Assembly (NCBI RefSeq): GCF_017307055.1
Contig: NZ_JAFLEQ010000003.1
Coordinates: forward strand, 181,747 to 245,746
Direction of reading: 5' to 3'
Origin: Corynebacterium mendelii
GTDB taxonomy: Bacteria > Actinomycetota > Actinomycetes > Mycobacteriales > Mycobacteriaceae
Length of the DNA: 64,000 bases
A model generated the notes under the pieces. That model was not told where the DNA came from. It did not search any database and was given only the letters and a program-made list of their open reading frames with translations. Position numbers and translations under genes: made by a program. Shown here piece after piece: positions 59,016 through 64,000 of the stretch (its first letter is position 1; each line of letters begins with the position of its first letter).

Positions 59016-60458
59016 ATGTCCACCAAACTTTTCATCGACGGTAGCTGGGTTCCCGGCTCGGGCGAAACGATCCCGACCTTCAACCCGGCTGACGGCACAG
59101 AAATCACAAAGGTGTCCTCGGCATCCCAGGCGGAGGTCGACCAGGCTGTCGCCGCCGCCCGACAGGCGTTGGGGGCTGCCGAATGGGCGGGTCTTCTTCC
59201 CGTGCAGCGGGCCGCGATCCTGTTCAAGATCGCCGATTTGATCGAGCAGCATGCCGATGAACTCGCTGAGCTGGAAACCCTCGACCAGGGGCAGCCCTTG
59301 GGAGTCGCGCAGCAGGTTTCGGTCGGCGGCGCCGCCAACCACTTCCGCTACTACGCGGGCTGGGTCACCAAAATCGAGGGCACGGTCAATCCGATCAGTT
59401 TTCCGGACACGCTGCATTACACCCGCCGGGAGCCGGTGGGGGTGAATGCGTTGATCACCCCGTGGAACTTCCCGCTGATGATTCTGGCCTGGAAGCTGGC
59501 CCCGGCGCTGGCCACCGGCAACACCGTGGTGATCAAACCTTCGGAGGTCACACCCCTGACATCGATCAAACTGGTTGAACTGTGCGAAAAGGCCGGCGTT
59601 CCCGCCGGCGTGGTCAACCTGGTCACCGGTGGCGGCGATGTGGGGGCGATGCTGTCCTCCCACATGGATATCGACCATGTTTCCTACACCGGCTCGACTG
59701 CCACCGGCAAAAAGATCGCCATTGCCTCGGCCGAATCGAACCTGAAACGGCTGACCCTGGAACTGGGCGGAAAAGCCCCGTCCATCATCACCAAAGATGC
59801 TGATATTGATGCTGCGGTGGCCGGTAACCTCGGGGGAGCGTTGCTCAACTCCGGGCAGGTGTGTGCCGCCTACACCCGTTTCTTCGTCGATTCCTCCGTC
59901 CACGATGAGTTCGTCGAGAAGATGGCTGCGGCGATGAAGTCGATGAAAGCCGGGTCCGGTATGGATGAGCAGGCCCAGGTCACGCCACTGGTCTCTGACA
60001 GGCATGCCGAGCATGTCATGCGGATCATCGAATCCGGCCGCTCTGAAGGAGCGGAACTGGTCACCGGCGGTCACCGTCTGGACCGTGACGGCTACTTTGT
60101 TGAACCGACTCTGTTTACCGGTGTCGGTGATGATATGACGTTGGCCAGGGAAGAAATCTTCGGTCCGGTGCTGTCGGTGATGTCCTACGACGGTGATGAG
60201 GGACTGGATGAGGTTATTGCCCGTGCCAATGACACAGAATACGGTCTGGCGGCCACCGTGTGGACCCGCGATATCGCCACCAGCCAGAAAATCGCCAACG
60301 GGCTGCGCTCGGGGGCCGTGTTCGTCAATATGCTTCCGATTCCGGATATGGCTGCCCCGTGGGGCGGCTACAAGGCCTCCGGGTGGGGCCGTGAGATGGG
60401 CAAGTGGGCGCTTGACTGCTACACAGAGGTCAAAGCCGTCTGGATGCACTACGGATAA
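59016..60458 (+). CDS. NAD(P)-dependent aldehyde dehydrogenase
   Basis: 480 residues from ATG 59016, chosen for the family N-terminus STKLFIDGSWVPGSG; ATG 58992 is possible. Active site: Asn151 in ITPWNFPLM, Lys174 in VVIKPSEVTP, Glu249 in LTLELGGKAPS, nucleophile Cys283 in LLNSGQVCAAYTR. The nucleotide-binding loop SYTGSTATGKKI is standard. It oxidises an aldehyde to the acid; by context the aldehyde released by the flavin amine oxidase at 54572. Separate from that gene by the permease and regulator. Followed by a strong terminator. Confidence 0.94.
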   Translation: MSTKLFIDGSWVPGSGETIPTFNPADGTEITKVSSASQAEVDQAVAAARQALGAAEWAGLLPVQRAAILFKIADLIEQHADELAELETLDQGQPLGVAQQVSVGGAANHFRYYAGWVTKIEGTVNPISFPDTLHYTRREPVGVNALITPWNFPLMILAWKLAPALATGNTVVIKPSEVTPLTSIKLVELCEKAGVPAGVVNLVTGGGDVGAMLSSHMDIDHVSYTGSTATGKKIAIASAESNLKRLTLELGGKAPSIITKDADIDAAVAGNLGGALLNSGQVCAAYTRFFVDSSVHDEFVEKMAAAMKSMKAGSGMDEQAQVTPLVSDRHAEHVMRIIESGRSEGAELVTGGHRLDRDGYFVEPTLFTGVGDDMTLAREEIFGPVLSVMSYDGDEGLDEVIARANDTEYGLAATVWTRDIATSQKIANGLRSGAVFVNMLPIPDMAAPWGGYKASGWGREMGKWALDCYTEVKAVWMHYG

Positions 60459-60513
60459 AATAACCGCTGCATCAATGCCTCCCCCCGGTTTTTCCACCGG
60501 ACAGGCTACAACC

Positions 60514-60550
60514 AGGCCATCCCGCACCGAGATTGCGGGATGGCCTTTTT
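60514..60550 (+). terminator. Terminator of the aldehyde dehydrogenase gene
   Basis: A perfect 13-bp stem (60514-60526 with 60534-60546), 7-nt loop, then five T. A textbook intrinsic terminator. Confidence 0.9.
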
Positions 60551-61056
60551 GTGCGGCTCCATCTGCCCGCTCACGGTACCTGGCAGCCTCCCGGCCCTGT
60601 CAACGGAGAACACCACGCGGTTTGGTCCTGGTGGCATCGGCACCCGGTGGCTTTGTCTGGTGGGGGCAAGACAAAACAAGCTGTCGTTTTTCTTCCCCGG
60701 CCGCGGTCGGCAGGAAACAACACCCGCAATGAATGCAGCGGCGCTGGAGTATTTCTTCCGCCTGTCCGGACCGGTGCACCGACACGGCCACCGTGGCCGT
60801 CTGCCCACTTTTTCATTGCCCGGCGCATCGCGGGAGGACCAACTGGTCGCGGTGATGTCACCCGGGCGATGGTGCAGCCCGCTGTGGTGCGGGGGCAGCA
60901 GCTGTAGAAAAGCAGTCCACTGGTGGTGGACAAAGAAAAACCACCGGTCGGACAACCACCGCAGGAGGTGGTGTCCGGCCGGTGGAAGCACCTTCGGCAC
61001 ACAGTGGCCGGGTTGTTGGTGCGGCGGTGGAGCCGCCGGGTACCGGTAGACGGTTT
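60551..61056. other. Spacer between convergent genes
   Basis: 506 nt without a supported gene; several long frames here are compositional shadows. It contains the minus-strand terminator at 60933-60986. Confidence 0.5.
60933..60986 (-). terminator. Terminator of the hydroxybenzoate monooxygenase gene
   Basis: Long hairpin (60942-60961 with 60968-60986, one bulge and one G-U pair) followed, on the minus strand, by a T-rich run (60933-60941). It lies about 70 nt past the minus-strand stop. Confidence 0.75.
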
Positions 61057-62952
61057 CTAGCTGGTGAAAATCGGGTCCATGAAGTCGCGGATCTCCTCGT
61101 GGGCATCCAGCGGGAAGATGGCGGAGACATACTGGTCCGGGCGGACCAGAATCATGCAGCCGTCCCGGTTGATGTCACAGACATCGAAGATGTCCACCTC
61201 CGGGTGGACACCGAAGACGGTCTCGGTGTACTGCAGTTTGAAGGGACCGACTTCGGGGAAAAACAGATCCGGTGCGTCGGTGAGGTTGAAGCTGTCATGC
61301 GGCTGCTGGTAGATCACCTTGATATCGAACAGCGCATTGTCGTCACCGCCTTCGGGAGTGTATTTCCTCACCGGTGAGTCCTCGCCGGTTTGCAGCCACC
61401 TCGCCAGTGACCGGACTTTGGAATCCTTGTCCGGGGCGGGAGAGTCGGCGAAAACATAGATGCGCCAGCGGCCGTCGGCGACATGGGTGTGGCCCAGGTG
61501 GATCGGATTGGCGTCGCAGATGCGCACCACTTTCCGCGAGCGGAACCGTTTGCCGATGGGGAAACCGGGGGCCAGATCCTGGTGATCGGTGTCGTCGGTG
61601 ATCAGTGACTTGGTGTATTCGGTCATGAAACCGGCCGGGAACTCGGCGGTTTTGACGTAGAAGTCCTCCAGGAAAGAAGGTGCCTCAAACTCTTCCGGGG
61701 GAGTGGCCATAAGCGTTGACCATTCTTTGTCGAAGCGGATCAGATCACCGGCGACAACCTGCCGTTCGTCGGAGTAGGTGTCGAGCAGTTCCGCCGGGCT
61801 GGTGCCGCGGATGACGTGGCCGAGCTTCCAACCGAGATTGAATCCGTCCTGCATCGAGACATTCATGCCCTGGCCGGCTTTGGCCGAGTGGGTGTGGCAG
61901 GCGTCGCCCATGATGAATACCCGGGGAGTGCGCGATCCCTGTTCCTGTTCGGCAACATCATCGAACTTGTCGGTGAGCCGGTGCCCGACTTCGTAGACCG
62001 AATGCCAGGAAACGTCCTTGACGTCGAGACTGTAGGGGCTGATGATCGCATTGGCTTTGGCAATGATCTCATCGATGGTGGTGGAACGCACCGTGGCTTT
62101 GCGCTCCTCGGTCACCGTCCCCAAATCCACGTACCAGCGCACCAGGTGGCCGCCTTCTCTGGGGATGAGCAAAATATTGCCCTCGGACTTCGACTGGATG
62201 GAGCACTTGGTGCGCATATCCGGGAAATCCGAGTTCGCCAAAACATCCATCACACCCCAGGCGTGATTGGCCTGGTCGCCCTCCAAACAACGGCCGATCG
62301 ATTTCCGCACCGGGGAGTGCGCGCCATCGGCACCGACGAGGAACTTGCAGCGCACTGTCCGGGTGACCCCCATGGTCTCCCCGGGTCCGTCACCATCATC
62401 GGAGCGCCGCAGCGTGACTTTGATCGGGTATTCCTCGGTTTCGTCGATTTCCTGGGCGATGAACTCCCAGCCGTAGTCCGGTGTCAGCCGGGTGGGGGAT
62501 TTACGCATGAAGTCGGCGAAGTACTCGATCACACGGGCCTGGTTGACGATCAAGTGGGGGAATTCGGAGATGTTTTCCGGGTCATCGACAGTCCGGGCGG
62601 TGCGGATGATGCGCTCCGGGTTTTCCGGATCCGGCTTCCAGAAACACATCTCGGTGATCCGGTAGGCCTCGTCGGTGATGGGTGAGGCGAATCCGAAAGC
62701 CTGGAAGGTCTCGACCGACCGGGCCTGGATACCGTCGGCCTGCCCGACCATCAGCCGGTGGCCGCGACGGTCGATGATGCGGGTGTGCACATCAGGAAAC
62801 ATCGACAGCTGGGCGGCGGTGATGATGCCGGCCGGTCCGGCACCGACGACCAGCACATCCATTACTGGTGGCAAAAACTGGGGACGAAGGCCGGAGGCCT
62901 CCGGATATTCCCGGGGATCCCCGCTGACGTAGCCGTGGTGGTGGAAGTGCAT
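61057..62952 (-). CDS. mobA: 3-hydroxybenzoate 4-monooxygenase-like flavoprotein
   Basis: 631 residues from ATG 62952, with GAGGAGA upstream. Class A FAD monooxygenase with the extended C-terminal thioredoxin-like domain of the phenol hydroxylase group. Motifs: DVLVVGAGPAGIITAAQL, the DG motif FLVGADGAHSPVRKSIG, and MGDACHTHSAKAGQGMNVSM. Length and blocks such as GQADGIQARSVETFQAFGFA, EFPHLIVNQARV and NHAWGVMDVLANSDFPDMR closely match remembered MobA of Comamonas (639 residues). It would hydroxylate 3-hydroxybenzoate to protocatechuate with NADPH and O2. The transporter immediately downstream (minus strand: upstream) is an aromatic-acid-type MFS. Ring-cleavage genes are not in the window. Confidence 0.85.
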   Translation of the reverse strand: MHFHHHGYVSGDPREYPEASGLRPQFLPPVMDVLVVGAGPAGIITAAQLSMFPDVHTRIIDRRGHRLMVGQADGIQARSVETFQAFGFASPITDEAYRITEMCFWKPDPENPERIIRTARTVDDPENISEFPHLIVNQARVIEYFADFMRKSPTRLTPDYGWEFIAQEIDETEEYPIKVTLRRSDDGDGPGETMGVTRTVRCKFLVGADGAHSPVRKSIGRCLEGDQANHAWGVMDVLANSDFPDMRTKCSIQSKSEGNILLIPREGGHLVRWYVDLGTVTEERKATVRSTTIDEIIAKANAIISPYSLDVKDVSWHSVYEVGHRLTDKFDDVAEQEQGSRTPRVFIMGDACHTHSAKAGQGMNVSMQDGFNLGWKLGHVIRGTSPAELLDTYSDERQVVAGDLIRFDKEWSTLMATPPEEFEAPSFLEDFYVKTAEFPAGFMTEYTKSLITDDTDHQDLAPGFPIGKRFRSRKVVRICDANPIHLGHTHVADGRWRIYVFADSPAPDKDSKVRSLARWLQTGEDSPVRKYTPEGGDDNALFDIKVIYQQPHDSFNLTDAPDLFFPEVGPFKLQYTETVFGVHPEVDIFDVCDINRDGCMILVRPDQYVSAIFPLDAHEEIRDFMDPIFTS

Positions 62953-63130
62953 CGTTTCTCCTCGCTTTTTAAAAAATGGCGATGGTGGGTGTGGGTGTGG
63001 TCTCTGGTGTGTGGTCCCGGCGGGATGCAGGCCTGAGCAAAACCGGTGCGGCCTGCTCCCCGCCGGGGAAGGTGGGGGAAAGAGCGTGTCAGGGGCGTCT
63101 TCCTGTCCCGGGAGTTGGTGGTGTCGGCTG

Positions 63131-64000
63131 TCAGACCTTGGTGACACCGCGGATGGGGGACTCCCACTGTTGTTTTTCATGCTCCGGACCCAGCGGGATG
63201 CCGCTGCGGTCCTTCAGCGCCAGCACGCAGCCGAGGCCGATGAGGGTCATGATTGACAGATAAACGGTCACAGAGTTCGTGGTTCCGGTTGTCTGGACCA
63301 GGTACTCGGCGATCGTCGGGGCGAAGGCACCGCCGACGATGGCACCGATCGCATACGAGATGGAGACCCCGGAGAACCTGATCGAGGCCGGGAACAGTTC
63401 CGCGTACATTGCGGCCTGCTGGCCGTAGGTGAGTCCCAGGCCCAGGGTGAGAAGCGCGATGCCGAGGAAAAATGACATCGGGGTTGCCTGGTTGACCAGC
63501 GGGAAGACTGCCAAAACTCCGCCGAACTGCAGGATAAATCCCACAATGTAGGACGACCGGCGGCCGATTCGGTCGGACAGCCATCCGGCGAACAGAGTGA
63601 ACACCAGCCAGAGAGCGGCTGATCCGGTCACCGCCCACAGCACATCACCGCGGGACAGTCCGACAGGACCGCCCGGGTCGGTGGCATAGTTTTGAATGTA
63701 TCCACCGGTGGTCATGTAGCCGACGGCACTGTTGCCGGCGAAAATCAGGGCGGCAACGGCCACCAGCTTCCAGTGCTCCCGGAACAGGGTGGCCACCGGG
63801 GCGGACTCTTTTTCCTGCAGCTTTTCCATCTCGCGGAAGACCGGGGATTCTTCAACACCGTGGCGGATGACTGCCCCCACAACGATCAAAATCACCGACA
63901 ACAGGAAGGGAATGCGCCATCCCCACTGCATGAAGGCGTCACCGGGGGCGATCTTGCTCATAAACGCAAGTACCGCAGAAGCTAAAAGCAGACCGCCGGG
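63131..64000 (-). CDS. MFS (metabolite:H+ symporter) transporter, C-terminal part
   Basis: The frame is open through the window end, so the N-terminus is missing; about 289 residues are present. The ATG at 63961 is internal. Six or seven spans remain. Metabolite:H+ symporter features: WGWRIPFLLSVILI, VRHGVEESPVF-type segment (VIRHGVEESPVFREMEK), DRIGRRSSYIVG (the conserved loop after span 8), and YAELFPASIRFSGVSISY. The sub-family includes proline/betaine, shikimate and aromatic-acid carriers. Next to mobA and co-directional (179 nt), it probably imports 3-hydroxybenzoate or a related aromatic acid; the substrate is inference. Confidence 0.88.
   Translation of the reverse strand, partial: PGGLLLASAVLAFMSKIAPGDAFMQWGWRIPFLLSVILIVVGAVIRHGVEESPVFREMEKLQEKESAPVATLFREHWKLVAVAALIFAGNSAVGYMTTGGYIQNYATDPGGPVGLSRGDVLWAVTGSAALWLVFTLFAGWLSDRIGRRSSYIVGFILQFGGVLAVFPLVNQATPMSFFLGIALLTLGLGLTYGQQAAMYAELFPASIRFSGVSISYAIGAIVGGAFAPTIAEYLVQTTGTTNSVTVYLSIMTLIGLGCVLALKDRSGIPLGPEHEKQQWESPIRGVTKV

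Noticed and set aside
60540-61049. Several frames in the spacer after the aldehyde dehydrogenase
   Set aside because: They start inside or just after the intrinsic terminator, overlap in multiple frames and show no conserved sequence.

Overview
The window is a high-GC Gram-positive (actinobacterial) chromosome segment, almost certainly Corynebacterium or a close relative. The order of conserved genes is glnD, ffh, rpsP, rimM, trmD, rplS, lepB, rnhB, DUF2469, yraN, comM-like, dprA, xerC, rpsB, tsf, pyrH, frr, cdsA. From memory this matches the backbone of Corynebacterium genomes. Several genes also appear to start on leaderless transcripts with a TANNNT box 6-8 nt before the start codon, which is common in this group. 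No tRNA, rRNA, CRISPR array, transposase or phage gene was seen.

Layout. (1) 1-16.8 kb: nitrogen and translation backbone (glnD 3' part, ffh, rpsP, rimM, trmD, tex). Intercalated are an SGNH hydrolase plus acyltransferase-3 pair, two lipoproteins, a lipoprotein/ATP-grasp pair resembling E. coli YgiB/YgiC, cutC and a DUF1648 membrane protein. (2) 17.2-33.1 kb: an accessory island between tex and rplS. It holds a six-gene set (short DUF4132 protein, 1552-residue protein with a winged-helix-like end, single-span acidic membrane protein, MoxR AAA+ ATPase, DUF5682-VWA fusion, SWIM zinc-finger protein). A lower-GC RloA/RloB (AbiL-like) pair follows. (3) 33.4-46.5 kb: rplS, two tandem lepB genes, rnhB, DUF2469, then YraN-, ComM- and DprA-like proteins that have lost their signature residues, xerC, an M23-like protein with a broken zinc site, rpsB and tsf. 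(4) 46.8-50.0 kb: lower mevalonate pathway, with mevalonate kinase fused to diphosphomevalonate decarboxylase, overlapping phosphomevalonate kinase. (5) 50.4-54.3 kb: a CbiX-like protein, pyrH, frr, cdsA. (6) 54.6-64 kb: a catabolic segment with a flavin amine oxidase, APC permease, AraC regulator, aldehyde dehydrogenase, 3-hydroxybenzoate 4-monooxygenase-like enzyme and an MFS transporter cut by the window end.

How the parts relate. The strongest candidate for a poorly described system is the MoxR/DUF5682-VWA/SWIM/DUF4132 island. Its core genes are nearly contiguous (5-nt gap, then a 4-nt overlap), and its parts resemble the uncharacterised E. coli yehI-yehLMPQ genes. The neighbouring RloAB pair suggests this locus acts as a conflict/defence hotspot. 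The mevalonate genes follow the Staphylococcus order mvaK1-mvaD-mvaK2. The catabolic segment looks like uptake and oxidation of an aromatic amine plus a separate hydroxybenzoate branch. Functions are assigned from remembered family motifs; no database search was run.
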